Of a stretch of DNA of 64,000 bases, positions 49,688 through 58,370 are shown in pieces; position 1 is the first letter of the stretch, and each line of letters starts with the position of its first letter. The stretch spans positions 62,001-126,000 of the forward strand of contig JAITLC010000112.1 of NCBI GenBank assembly GCA_031278095.1, read 5' to 3'. Origin of the DNA: Treponema sp. (lineage in GTDB: Bacteria > Spirochaetota > Spirochaetia > Treponematales > Breznakiellaceae). The notes beneath the pieces are model-generated. The model was not told where the DNA came from and did no database searches. It saw nothing but the letters and a program-made list of their open reading frames with translations. The position numbers and the translations under genes were made by a program.

Positions 49688-52240
49688 TTACTTTCCAAAT
49701 AGCCCCTCGGTACCCCCGCCGCTAACCTTAATTGTATAAGTGTTCGCCATATTATAAACCGACGGCTGCCCTGTAAAGGTATTGAGTTTGAGACGGCCAA
49801 GCAGGGCCGCATTCAAGGTACCGGCGGCGCCCTGAATGAGCTTCTTGCCGAGCCAGTCGGGCTCAAGCTGTCCCGCAAAGTGGCCGCCGGCATCCAAATG
49901 GCTTTCCAGGTCGATTTCAATTGTGTTCGATCCCGCCATGCCCGAGAGATTCGAAAGCGTTATAAAATTTTTATTGTCCGCCGAATAAGCAAGGGCTATA
50001 CCCGTCTCAATCACGGCGTCCTCCCCTACATCAAATTTCTGCGGAGAGACCGCAGGGTCGTCGTAATTCCAGACATACACATAGTCCGCCGCGGTAGTGC
50101 CGATCAATTCCGTAATACCCCGGTTACATATTGCCTTGGAACTGCCGGTCCCGATATTGTCGTTTATGGTGGAGTCGTCGGCGTTAAACAGGGCTTCCCC
50201 CCAATGGACAAAGACCCCGCCGCCCTGCCGGTTTGCGGCATTACTGGTAACCTCCCCCCCGCTCAACTCAAAGAACCCACGGGCCACATAGACCCCGCCG
50301 CCGCCATGGGGATAGGTCCAACTGGTGGAATTATTGCCGGTGATCTTGCCCCCCATCACATATAAGCCGTAATCAACAGGGTCAGGCCCGGTGTAGTAGG
50401 AACCACCGGTTACGTTACCGTTTACCAGAACGCCGCCCCCGGCGCCCTTGGTGGTATTGCCGGAAATGGTTCCACCGGAATCAAGCCAGAAGTCGGCGTT
50501 CCCTTTAATATAGACCCCGCCGCCGCCGTCCATCGCGGCCAAAGCGGTAAGATCATTGGGATTGGCGGAATTGTAACCCGCGGTACTGCCGGTGGCGGTA
50601 TTACCGCTTATCTCGCCATTGAAGGTAAATTCGCTGTAACTAGAGCCCTCTCCTTCCACATACACGCCGCCTCCGGAACGGGCGCTGTTCCCGGTGATGT
50701 TCCCGGTGAAGTCAACCTTGCTGTTCCCGGTAACGTAGACGCCGCCGCCGGCCCCGGCGGTATTGCCTCCGGTAATGTTGATGCCCTCGAAGGTTAGATC
50801 CGCGCCGCCGGTAATGCTGAGGACCCGCTGGGAGGAACCGGCCCTGAGGGTCCTTGTGCCGCCGGTGACATTACTGGCAATGGTTACCTTTTTATTGGCA
50901 CTAGGAAGCGTACTTAGATCAATGGCAAAGGTGCTGTCGCCGGAGGCGGCGCCTCCATTCACGGCGTCAAGGTCGTCCATGATAAGGACTTTCTTTATCC
51001 CGTCTCTCGCGGCCTTCTGTACCGCGTAGCTCAGGGTCTTAAAGGGGAGGGATTCGGAACCGCCGTTATACCAATCGGGCCAGGCGTCATTACCCTTTAC
51101 CCCGTCCACATAGTAAAACTCGGGGCTTTCGCTCACTATTGCTACGTAATCCTGTTGTGTAACACCGTCTTCGGCCGTTACGGTATACACCGCTTTCTGG
51201 TTGTCCGGGGGGCCAAAGATAATTTTGCCTGTGAAGACCCCAGAGGGATTTTCAACAAGGGGTCCGCCACTGTGGCTTATGGTACTGTTTGAATCATTCA
51301 AGGTTATCCTCGCATACATGTCTGTTTCATTAGTCCCGTTGGGCACCTGGATGACGATAGGGATATCCGCGCCCCACATATTCAGCCCGATAACCACATT
51401 GGGGAATTGGGTAGCATAGGTATTTTCTTTGAAAACCGCGAAATCAAGAATTCCGGTGTCGGTGGATTTATTCACAGTAACCGTAACGGTGTAGTACTTT
51501 GCAGTGCCGTCTTCCGCCGTTACCGTATACGTAACCGGACTCGTAAAATCATCGGTTAAAGTTACCTCCGATTCCGTATTTGGGGTAATATAAGTTACGC
51601 CCGTGTTTGAGGACGAAAGGGACTTGCCGGTGTGGACTACTTTTGCGGTAAGGGAAGCGGGATTTGTCCCGCTGGGTACATTAATGGAAACCGTAAACGC
51701 GGTTTGATCGACAAACCCCTCGGCCATATAACCGATTCCCGGCAGTTCAATGTCAAACCACTTTAGGTCGGCGGAATCAAGAGTTTTTACTATGACTTGT
51801 ACCTCGTACTCCCGCCAGGAATCATCGTCTGCGGTAACCCGGTATGTTACCGGGTACCTAAAATCCCGCGGCACCCCCGATTCTGGAGATATGGATTTTC
51901 CGATATATTTTATAGTCGGAGTTAGATTGCTTATCTCGGATCCGGCGGGCAAAACTACCTGGATGGGGGTTTTACCGTTGCCGGACGGCGTGGTTCGTAT
52001 GGTATCCGTTTGATCGGCCGGCAAAATATCATCGAAAGAAAAGGCGGTTATTCCTTTTGCGGAAGATACATAGGAGAGAGGAGGGGGGGGTCCGGGTTCG
52101 GTTCCGGGTTCGGTTCCGGGTTCGGTTCCGGATTCGGTTTGAACGCTAGGTTCGATCTCTATCCATTCCAGCAACGGGCTGGAACACGCTGCAAACAACA
52201 CAAAAATCACCGGAAGAATGATTTTTTTCTCAATACACAC
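49688..52240 (-). CDS. Large surface lipoprotein with cadherin-like repeats and a beta-helix
   Basis: An 850-residue lipoprotein: IILPVIFVLFAAC is the signal and lipobox. A low-complexity linker TEPGTEPGTEPGPPPP follows. Residues about 55-340 hold three related beta-sandwich repeats (ADDDSWREYEVQVIVK, AEDGTAKYYTVTVTVNK, AEDGVTQQDYVAIV), of DUF5018/cadherin-like type. From about residue 380 (YYVDGVKGNDAW) a right-handed parallel beta-helix follows, rich in GGGVYV and GNITGN turns. It looks like an adhesin or polysaccharide-binding surface protein. The start is uncertain: GTG at 52240 with GAGG upstream is preferred; an ATG at 52270 is possible. It heads the envelope gene cluster. Confidence 0.75.
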   Translation of the reverse strand: MCIEKKIILPVIFVLFAACSSPLLEWIEIEPSVQTESGTEPGTEPGTEPGPPPPLSYVSSAKGITAFSFDDILPADQTDTIRTTPSGNGKTPIQVVLPAGSEISNLTPTIKYIGKSISPESGVPRDFRYPVTYRVTADDDSWREYEVQVIVKTLDSADLKWFDIELPGIGYMAEGFVDQTAFTVSINVPSGTNPASLTAKVVHTGKSLSSSNTGVTYITPNTESEVTLTDDFTSPVTYTVTAEDGTAKYYTVTVTVNKSTDTGILDFAVFKENTYATQFPNVVIGLNMWGADIPIVIQVPNGTNETDMYARITLNDSNSTISHSGGPLVENPSGVFTGKIIFGPPDNQKAVYTVTAEDGVTQQDYVAIVSESPEFYYVDGVKGNDAWPDWYNGGSESLPFKTLSYAVQKAARDGIKKVLIMDDLDAVNGGAASGDSTFAIDLSTLPSANKKVTIASNVTGGTRTLRAGSSQRVLSITGGADLTFEGINITGGNTAGAGGGVYVTGNSKVDFTGNITGNSARSGGGVYVEGEGSSYSEFTFNGEISGNTATGSTAGYNSANPNDLTALAAMDGGGGVYIKGNADFWLDSGGTISGNTTKGAGGGVLVNGNVTGGSYYTGPDPVDYGLYVMGGKITGNNSTSWTYPHGGGGVYVARGFFELSGGEVTSNAANRQGGGVFVHWGEALFNADDSTINDNIGTGSSKAICNRGITELIGTTAADYVYVWNYDDPAVSPQKFDVGEDAVIETGIALAYSADNKNFITLSNLSGMAGSNTIEIDLESHLDAGGHFAGQLEPDWLGKKLIQGAAGTLNAALLGRLKLNTFTGQPSVYNMANTYTIKVSGGGTEGLFGK

Positions 52241-52320
52241 CACACGCCTCTTTCTTCTGGGCCAAATCAAATCTGAAGTGCGAAAATAGCGGGGTGTAGA
52301 AAAGGCTCAGTTATTTGGTA

Positions 52321-52447
52321 CCTGTCCACAAGGCCGGTTATTATGGACAGACCTTGCATTTGCTCATCTTTTTGCACCAAAACGGTGCGCAAAATGCCTA
52401 TTTTAAGGTAGTCTGTCCGTAATGTGTCTACATTATGGACAATCACT
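52321..52447 (-). repeat. Type A intergenic repeat, copy 3 with an extra hairpin
   Basis: Reverse complement of the element at 3874-3984 and 6041-6146 across 52321-52418. It is followed by a second hairpin, GTCTGTCCGTAATGTGTCTA and CATTATGGACA. The latter also occurs at 57441-57472. Confidence 0.75.
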
Positions 52448-52562
52448 ATCTAATAAATTTATACTCCGATTTCTTGCTTCTGTCAAGTACCCGAATAGCG
52501 GACTTTCACCACCGGGTTACTCCCCATGCCGGGCGCGCATGAAAAGAACCGGGTGAACCCGG

Positions 52563-52585
52563 TTGCGCGGGGGAGCTTTAGGGCG
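52563..52585 (-). repeat. Type E repeat core
   Basis: The minus strand carries CGCCCTAAAGCTCCCCCGCG and CAA, identical to 21347-21369. It begins 7 nt after the stop of the M23 peptidase gene. Confidence 0.6.
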
Positions 52586-52592
52586 AGGAGGT

Positions 52593-53624
52593 TCATTGCA
52601 TTAAATTCCGGGGATTTACCGTGACGCCGTTTTTGTAAACGGTGAAGTGAAGATGGGGCCCGGTAGAAAGGCCGGAACTGCCTACATCCCCTATCCGTTC
52701 ACCGGTAGCCACATAGGCCCCGGTCTTTACGCGCACCACACTCAGGTGGGCGTAGAGAGTTCTGTAACCGGAATGATGGGTAATAACAATGAAATTCCCA
52801 AAAGATTGATCATAGCTCACGACACTGACCCGGCCCGACATGGCGGCGACTACCGGGTAGCCCATGGAAGCGCCTATATCCAACCCCGAGTGAAACTGCC
52901 TGGCTCCGCCGAAGGGACTCTGCCGGTAACCGTAGTTTGAAGTAATATAGCCCCGGACAGGCCAGATAAAGAGATCTCCGTTGATCTCCTGGATGTCATC
53001 CTGGGGCATCCGTGCGCCGGGGATAAAGAGCACCGTTCCCGTATGAACAGAATCGGAAAGAAGTTCATTTACCGTCCGCAGATCCGCGGTTTTGGTTTTA
53101 TACTTTTCGGCAATGCCGGAGAGCGTGTCCTCTTTTTTAACCGTATAAAGTATCCCGTCCTGGTTGGGAACCTTGATAACCTGTCCAATCTGGACAGTCC
53201 GGGCGGATCGTATCTTATTAACCGAGAGAAGCGTATCCTGATTGAGGCCGAAGCCCTGGGCCAGGATGCCGATCATCTCACCCTTCTGTACTGTATAGGA
53301 ATCGTAGATCAGCATCTTGGGCCGGGAGAAGTCTTCCGGCTCGGGAATACCGGTCAGGACGGCATTTTCAATAAATACCTCATTTTCAGAATAGCCGGCT
53401 CCGCCCATACCGTTTTCCAGATCTTCGGGCGGCAGGGACTCCGCCTTTGCCGAACTCATGAAGGACTGCAGGGGGAAAAGATACGCCATCGACAGGATAC
53501 AGGCCAGGGAAAAAGCCATCCTGCACTTCGGCGGACTCCGGTACAATTGATCTGTAAGCCTAGATATTACCATGGAAACAGTATCTATAGTTTCGGCAAG
53601 AAAGGGCGGGAGCTTAATTTTCAT
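52593..53624 (-). CDS. LysM / M23 peptidoglycan endopeptidase
   Basis: A 343-residue envelope peptidase. A hydrophobic stretch at about 33-52 (MAFSLACILSMAYLFPLQSF) anchors or exports it. Two LysM modules follow (YTVQKGEMIGILAQGFGLNQ..., YTVKKEDTLSGIAEKYKT...). The M23 domain then shows HSGLDIGASMG (zinc His and Asp) and the GPHLHFTVYKNG zinc His pair, so it should be active on peptide cross-links. I start at ATG 53624, inside the last codons of the upstream DUF151 gene (11-bp overlap), rather than the longer frame to 53747. Its role is likely in cell growth or separation. Confidence 0.9.
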   Translation of the reverse strand: MKIKLPPFLAETIDTVSMVISRLTDQLYRSPPKCRMAFSLACILSMAYLFPLQSFMSSAKAESLPPEDLENGMGGAGYSENEVFIENAVLTGIPEPEDFSRPKMLIYDSYTVQKGEMIGILAQGFGLNQDTLLSVNKIRSARTVQIGQVIKVPNQDGILYTVKKEDTLSGIAEKYKTKTADLRTVNELLSDSVHTGTVLFIPGARMPQDDIQEINGDLFIWPVRGYITSNYGYRQSPFGGARQFHSGLDIGASMGYPVVAAMSGRVSVVSYDQSFGNFIVITHHSGYRTLYAHLSVVRVKTGAYVATGERIGDVGSSGLSTGPHLHFTVYKNGVTVNPRNLMQ

Positions 53625-54177
53625 CTGTATGCTCTTCGTCCAGAAAAACCAGAAGATCCCGGAGCTCTGCGGCCCGCTCATACTCCTCACTGGCAACCGC
53701 TTCCTGCAGTTCCTGCCGGATGATCCGCCGTCTTGAACTGATTTCATTTTCCATCAGTACCGTTTCACCGTTGATTCCCGTTTCGTCAAGCACTGCGGCA
53801 TTGATAAAAATTGGGCATTTCTGCCTGACGGCAAGCCCCATGGCGTCTGAAGGACGGGCATCGAGAATCAGCGGCTTATCCCGGGGATAATCCCTGCCGC
53901 TAATGTGCAGCTCCGCAAGAAACGCATTGTTTTTTATGTCCGAAACCACCACTTTTTCCAGCTTATATCCTGTTTTTTTCAATAAGCTTATCAGAAGATC
54001 ATGGGCCACGGGCCGGACGATGGAAAATTCACCCAAACCAATAAGTATTGATTGAGACTCAAGGCGCCCTATATAGATGGGTACCACCCTGTCATCCTGC
54101 AGAGGACGGAGCAGTACCGTGTTCCCCTGTTCGGTTTTTATTATTGTCCAAATTTCTGCTTCAAGGGACTCATTCAT
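53614..54177 (-). CDS. Bifunctional nuclease family (DUF151) protein with UVR motif
   Basis: A 187-residue protein. The N-terminal DUF151/BFN domain has RVVPIYIGRLESQSI, RPVAHDLLISLLKKTGYKLE, FLAELHI and LDARPSDAMGLAVRQKCPIF, very typical. The C-terminus has a UVR helix pair (IIRQELQEAVASEEYERAAE then LRDLL), as in UvrB/UvrC. Family members bind or cut nucleic acids; the biological role is unsettled. AGGA precedes the ATG. It overlaps the M23 gene. Confidence 0.9.
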   Translation of the reverse strand: MNESLEAEIWTIIKTEQGNTVLLRPLQDDRVVPIYIGRLESQSILIGLGEFSIVRPVAHDLLISLLKKTGYKLEKVVVSDIKNNAFLAELHISGRDYPRDKPLILDARPSDAMGLAVRQKCPIFINAAVLDETGINGETVLMENEISSRRRIIRQELQEAVASEEYERAAELRDLLVFLDEEHTDEN

Positions 54178-54189
54178 ATTATCCTTACT

Positions 54190-55302
54190 TCAGCTCAAAA
54201 GATCTGTCAGGCCCAAAAGAAGCCGCAGAGAACTGTTATGGTATTCTACACCGGAGAGAGCATATTCTGCAAATACTTTTTCAAACAACTTTTTACTTCC
54301 TTCTATAAGAGAAAGTCCTTTTCTCTGCCCTTCTTCCAGAACTCCTTCGCGTTCCATGGCGGTTATCAGCTCCATGATCTCGGAAACGGCTGCCCCTCCC
54401 TTCCGGGCCGCGGAAAAACAACGTCCGGCAAAGTCCCTTTTATCCGGCCTCCGGTGGAGATAGAGAAGTACGGGGAGACTTTTCTTCCCTTCAACCACAT
54501 CATCTCCCCGCTTCTTGCCGGGAATACCTTCCGTCAAATTTTTTACATCATCAAGGATCTGAAAACCCACTCCCAGGTCTTCCGCAGCCTTTCCCAGCAG
54601 ACGGGTATCGACCCGCAGCGCCCCGTCCTGCCGGGGCTGAACCGCTTCCGCCGCGGCAGCGCCCAGAAGGGCCGCCAGCCGGGCAAGGCATCCGGTTTTA
54701 AGACTGCACATAGTGTGGTAATCGTCCAGGGAAGGAAGGCTTTCAAAATCCCGGTGCCAGGCAATATCCATGGCCTGCCCCAGATGAAGGCGCCGCATGT
54801 GTTCCCCCCAAAGGTTGAAAATACGGTTTTTTTCGATTGCCTCAGCCTCTTCGCCGGATCCCTGTTCACGCAGTTTTTTCCCCCACTCTTCGATACATGC
54901 AAGCGGAAGAAAATAGAGGAAACATCCTGAATTTATTGAAGCGTCAATTCCATGAAGAAGGTGTACCGCGGGTTTGCCCCGGCGTTCATCGGAAGAATCT
55001 TCGATGTCATCATGAATAAGGCTGGCATTATGGCAGAATTCCGTGAGGGGTGTCAAAAGCAGAGCCGCTTCTCCTCCGCCCGCACTTTCGCACACAAGGG
55101 TTTGCAGGAGGGGCCTCCATCGTTTCCCGCCGCGATCAAGGAGATCGCGACCGGGGCCGCAGAGAGCCTTTAGGAGATCCGGAGGAATACGGCCGGCAAG
55201 GCCGGGAAACACCTGCGCCGCCCAGGAGCGGCCCGGCGCTTCGGGCAGCCAGCGATCCAGAACAGCTTCAATTTTTGTAATCCGGCGGGTATACTGCTCC
55301 AT
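54190..55302 (-). CDS. Polyprenyl diphosphate synthase
   Basis: A 370-residue trans-isoprenyl synthase that elongates allylic diphosphates with isopentenyl diphosphate. The first Asp-rich motif is LIHDDIEDSSDERRGKP. The second is ILDDVKN, where the usual final Asp is Asn. GKRWRPLL is the IPP-binding block near residue 58. The protein is longer than the usual 300-330 residues because of loops. Chain length of the product is not predictable. TACAAT sits 5 nt before the ATG. It diverges from rlmE by 27 bp and precedes the DUF151 and M23 genes, so it may supply an undecaprenyl-type or quinone precursor. Confidence 0.85.
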   Translation of the reverse strand: MEQYTRRITKIEAVLDRWLPEAPGRSWAAQVFPGLAGRIPPDLLKALCGPGRDLLDRGGKRWRPLLQTLVCESAGGGEAALLLTPLTEFCHNASLIHDDIEDSSDERRGKPAVHLLHGIDASINSGCFLYFLPLACIEEWGKKLREQGSGEEAEAIEKNRIFNLWGEHMRRLHLGQAMDIAWHRDFESLPSLDDYHTMCSLKTGCLARLAALLGAAAAEAVQPRQDGALRVDTRLLGKAAEDLGVGFQILDDVKNLTEGIPGKKRGDDVVEGKKSLPVLLYLHRRPDKRDFAGRCFSAARKGGAAVSEIMELITAMEREGVLEEGQRKGLSLIEGSKKLFEKVFAEYALSGVEYHNSSLRLLLGLTDLLS

Positions 55303-55329
55303 ACCTGATTGTATCTACTAAGGATTGTT

Positions 55330-55962
55330 ATGGGAAGTTACGATAAACCGGATTTCTGGGCCCAAAAGGCCCAAAAAGAAGCCTACCCGGCCCGTTCCGT
55401 CTACAAGCTCAAGGAGATGGATGAAAAATTCGGCCTCTTCCGGCCTCCGGGAGGGAGGAGGGTTCTGGACCTCGGGGCGGCCCCCGGTTCATGGAGTCTC
55501 TATGCCCTGAGGAAGAACCCTGCTCCCGCGCTTACCGCGGTGGATCTTTCACCCCTTTCCAGGGACTTTGACAAGGGTCTTTTTGAGGGGGGGAACTTTG
55601 GTTTTTTACAGGGAGACATGACGGATCCCGGCATCCGGGAGGCAATCCGGGCCCGCGGCCCCTTTGACCTTGTGATGAGCGATGCCGCGCCGGCAACCTC
55701 GGGAAACCGCAGCCTGGACAGCCTCCGCTCCCTGGCTCTGGCGGAAACCGCCCTTGACTACGGAGAGCAATTCCTCTGCAAGGGAGGAGCGCTTATCCTC
55801 AAGATCTTTCAGGGCGGACAGAGCGCGGGTCTGCTCAAACGGATTCAGCGGGATTTTGAAAGCGCAAAGGCCTTCAAACCCCGTGCCTGCCGGAGCAATT
55901 CCTTTGAAACCTACTTTGTAGGCATGAAGTTTAAGGCTGCTGTCCTGCCAAAAGACGCCTAA
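55330..55962 (+). CDS. rlmE: 23S rRNA 2'-O-ribose methyltransferase (RlmE/FtsJ)
   Basis: A 210-residue SAM-dependent methyltransferase for U2552 of 23S rRNA. YPARSVYKLKEMDEKFGL gives the catalytic Lys, VLDLGAAPGSWSLYAL the SAM motif, VMSDAAPATSGNRSLD the catalytic Asp, and GGALILKIFQGG the second Lys. The last tetrad residue is the Glu of SNSFETYFVGMKF. AGGA lies 5 nt before ATG 55330. The 3' end overlaps the convergent lipoprotein gene by 32 bp. Confidence 0.93.
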   Translation: MGSYDKPDFWAQKAQKEAYPARSVYKLKEMDEKFGLFRPPGGRRVLDLGAAPGSWSLYALRKNPAPALTAVDLSPLSRDFDKGLFEGGNFGFLQGDMTDPGIREAIRARGPFDLVMSDAAPATSGNRSLDSLRSLALAETALDYGEQFLCKGGALILKIFQGGQSAGLLKRIQRDFESAKAFKPRACRSNSFETYFVGMKFKAAVLPKDA

Positions 55963-56989
55963 GACCGGCAATCTCGCCGGTATGCAGCTGTATCTTTTCC
56001 TGAAGGTAGTTTTCCGCCCTTTCCCGCAGACCGGGCGCCGGGCCTGTATTTTCAGCCGGGGAGCGGCGCGGCGAAGGTTCCCCTCCCAAAGCTTCGCCGC
56101 AGATCAGGGCAATCATGTCTTCCCCCGAATACGAGATGAGCCTGTACCTGTCTTCGGTTTTATCAAAGCCATAGTAGTTTACATAGCTGTGCATATAGTC
56201 GTCAATTATCTCCTCCCGGCTTGCGTTCATCAGGGCCGCCAGGATCATTACAATAAAGGCGCTAGGGCCGGTTCCGTCAACGCAGTGCAGCAGGAATGGT
56301 TTTTTATGGCTCAACATGAAGCGTAAAACCTCCTGTATCTTTGCCCGGTTGTGCCGGCTGTCATAGTCCAAATCCATGGCGACAGCGATACTGTTTCCCT
56401 GAGTAATAAAACTCTGATACCAGGGAATTGCATTCGCCTTGAGGGCCATCTCCTCCGGGCTGTCGGCAAGATCTATGATAGAACCAACCCTGGCCTGTTC
56501 GGCAAGACGCGCCGCATAGGGAGAACGGGTATCCTCCAGAGCAGGGTGGCGGCTCCGGTAGAGAATTCCGGATGCCATGGAACCGAGCTTCACTTCCCGG
56601 AAATTAGCAAAAGCCGCATCGCTTGAGTAATCCCGCCGTCTTTCGGATTTAACGAGTTTTTTGAATTCGGCCTCCATGGGGAGCCGTTCCTCTTCTGAAA
56701 CCATAATCACGGCATCATCATCCGCAATCGGAGTTTCCTGAACCGGTCGCTCAATAGACCGGCTGCCGGTATCATCATCCGCAATCGGAGTCTCCTGAGC
56801 CGCGATTACCCGGGCCTGGACAATGCGCTCCTTTTCTTCGGGCGGAGGGGAGCCGGGAGGCGTGGAACTGCAAAAACCGAGAAAAAAAGAAACAAAAGTT
56901 ATCGCAAGAACCGGTAAAAAACCAAGCGGATTTTGAAACAGGCCCGCCTGAGTACCTGAAAAACGACTCTTTTGCAAAAGGTTTTTCAT
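55931..56989 (-). CDS. Tyrosine-phosphatase-like lipoprotein lacking the catalytic arginine
   Basis: A 352-residue lipoprotein (lipobox FFLGFC at Cys40). After a low-complexity linker with a duplicated QETPIADDD, residues 125-330 match the Y_phosphatase3 (PTP) fold: VKLGSMASGILYRSRHPAL, VGSIIDLADSPEE, and the loop LLHCVDGTGPSAF. In active CX5R phosphatases the residue six after Cys236 is Arg; here it is Pro242, so catalysis is probably lost. Residues 16-24 (GLFQNPLGF), before the hydrophobic signal, are encoded by type B repeat sequence. GGGAGG lies 4 nt before the ATG. It may be a phospho-binding or scaffold protein. Confidence 0.75.
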   Translation of the reverse strand: MKNLLQKSRFSGTQAGLFQNPLGFLPVLAITFVSFFLGFCSSTPPGSPPPEEKERIVQARVIAAQETPIADDDTGSRSIERPVQETPIADDDAVIMVSEEERLPMEAEFKKLVKSERRRDYSSDAAFANFREVKLGSMASGILYRSRHPALEDTRSPYAARLAEQARVGSIIDLADSPEEMALKANAIPWYQSFITQGNSIAVAMDLDYDSRHNRAKIQEVLRFMLSHKKPFLLHCVDGTGPSAFIVMILAALMNASREEIIDDYMHSYVNYYGFDKTEDRYRLISYSGEDMIALICGEALGGEPSPRRSPAENTGPAPGLRERAENYLQEKIQLHTGEIAGLRRLLAGQQP

Positions 56990-57050
56990 GACGCCTCCCT
57001 TATACTTGACCCGTATTCTCCGGGGCTCTATTCTTAAAATTATATGAGAT

Positions 57051-57089
57051 GAGGTTGTTCCGGAACTTCAGTTTTTGGAGCAAGCTCAG
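57051..57089. repeat. Type B fragment
   Basis: GAGGTTGTTCCGGAACTTCAG followed by TTTTTGGAGCAAGCTC, a diverged first hairpin of the B family, upstream of the small gene at 57173. Confidence 0.6.
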
Positions 57090-57172
57090 ATGTCCCGGCT
57101 TGGGGATTAATCCGGCTATTCTAAAAACTCGGTAAATTTTGGGATGGTCTTGAGTAAAAAAGGAGTCTTATC

Positions 57173-57397
57173 ATGAGCGAACCTGCAAAACGGGATCCCG
57201 GCGCCCCGAAATTTCTCCAAATTTCCATCAAGGACAGTGAGGGCAGGGAATGGTCCGCCGTCATTGCCCAGGCAAAAGACTTTTCCACCGGATCGGTAGG
57301 CTACTATGCCTCGGACAAGATCTCGAACCCGGTAAGCGGCGGACGCTATCAGTGCAGTCTAAGCTTTACCCTGATCGGATCAAAACCGGGAAAATAG
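57173..57397 (+). CDS. Small hypothetical protein
   Basis: A 74-residue protein with AAAGGAG 9 nt before the ATG. It has no signal or membrane segment. LQISIKDSEGREWSAVIAQA, then TGSVGYYASDKISNPVSGGR and YQCSLSFTLIG suggest a compact beta-rich domain. I do not recognise the family. It stands alone between repeats and the convergent sdaA-like gene. Confidence 0.55.
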   Translation: MSEPAKRDPGAPKFLQISIKDSEGREWSAVIAQAKDFSTGSVGYYASDKISNPVSGGRYQCSLSFTLIGSKPGK

Positions 57398-57440
57398 TTC
57401 TTCCCGAAACGGGATCGTTTTCGCATATCAGATTAGACCA

Positions 57441-57472
57441 GTTCGGAAATGTGTCTACATTATGGACAGACT
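57441..57472. repeat. Solo hairpin related to type A
   Basis: GTTCGGAAATGTGTCTACAT then TATGGACAGAC matches the extra hairpin at 52411-52441. It lies between two convergent genes and may be a shared terminator. Confidence 0.55.
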
Positions 57473-57487
57473 CCATATAAACACTCT

Positions 57488-58360
57488 CTATCCGAATATC
57501 CTCTGCTTGAGCGCAAGGCCGGTGGGCGTTACCGCAAGGCCGCCTTGGGCCGTTTCCCTGAGCGTCCGGGAGAGGCTGTCGCCGACTTCTTTCATGGCGA
57601 GAATCACTTCATCGGCAGGGATGACACTTTTTATGCCTGCCAGGGCCATTTCCGCGGCTCCCAGGGCGCACATGATTCCTCCGGCGTTCCGTTTGATGCA
57701 GGGAACTTCCACGAGTCCGGCAACGGGATCGCAAACCAGGCCAAGCTGATTCTTCAGAGCCATGGCAAAGGCCTCCGCCGCCATGGAGGGACTGCCGCCG
57801 GACATCTCCGCCAGGGCCGCCGCGGCGATTGCCGCTGCGCTTCCGCATTCCGCCATGCAGCCTCCTTCGGCTCCGGCAAGACTTGACTCGTTGGCAATGA
57901 CCATACCCATGGCCCCCGCGGTAAAGAGGGCCATCAACGCGTCTTGTTCGCCGGAATTTTTTTCCTCCATCATGGTGAGTACAGCCGCGGGGAGGATTCC
58001 GCAGGAACCTGCGGTCGGGGAGGCTACTATCTTTCCCATTGCCGCATTGAACTCCGCAATGGCAATTGCCCGCGCAAGGGCTTTTGCGCAGAACGGGCCG
58101 GAAAGAGGCTGCCCTTCCGCATAGGAGGCCATCCGGAAGCCGTCGCCTCCCGAAAGACCGGAATGTGAGCGGATTCCTTCTTTCTTTCCTTTTTCAGCGG
58201 CATTTTTCATTATATCAAGATTGTTCTTCATCATGGCGGACAATTCCTCCGCCGTTTTTTCCATGGACGCAGCCTGATCTTCCAATACCACATCAGAGAT
58301 TCTGCACTTTTTTTCTTCGGCCAGCTTTACCAATTCTGCAATGGAATGATACTCAATCAA
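57488..58360 (-). CDS. sdaAA: L-serine dehydratase, iron-sulfur-dependent, alpha subunit
   Basis: A 290-residue subunit that deaminates L-serine to pyruvate and ammonia with SdaAB. AGSCGILPAAVLTMMEEK, GAEGGCMAECGSAAAIAAAALA and CDPVAGLVEVPCIKRNAGG provide the cysteines of the 4Fe-4S cluster that activates the substrate hydroxyl. The start is a TTG at 58360, with AAGGAG 6 nt upstream; starting there gives the family's usual N-terminus. sdaAB ends just upstream. Confidence 0.92.
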   Translation of the reverse strand: MIEYHSIAELVKLAEEKKCRISDVVLEDQAASMEKTAEELSAMMKNNLDIMKNAAEKGKKEGIRSHSGLSGGDGFRMASYAEGQPLSGPFCAKALARAIAIAEFNAAMGKIVASPTAGSCGILPAAVLTMMEEKNSGEQDALMALFTAGAMGMVIANESSLAGAEGGCMAECGSAAAIAAAALAEMSGGSPSMAAEAFAMALKNQLGLVCDPVAGLVEVPCIKRNAGGIMCALGAAEMALAGIKSVIPADEVILAMKEVGDSLSRTLRETAQGGLAVTPTGLALKQRIFG

Positions 58361-58370
58361 CTCTCTCTCC

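Larger units (their letters stand above)
52241..52592. other. Intergenic stretch with repeats, no gene
   Basis: It holds an inverted type A repeat (52321-52447) and a type E core (52563-52585). Otherwise AT-rich without features I can name. Confidence 0.65.

Noticed and set aside
52098-52145. Short tandem repeat of GGTTCCGGGTTC units as a possible regulatory satellite
   Set aside because: It lies inside the beta-helix lipoprotein gene and simply encodes its TEPG linker; copy-number change there would alter only linker length in multiples of four codons.
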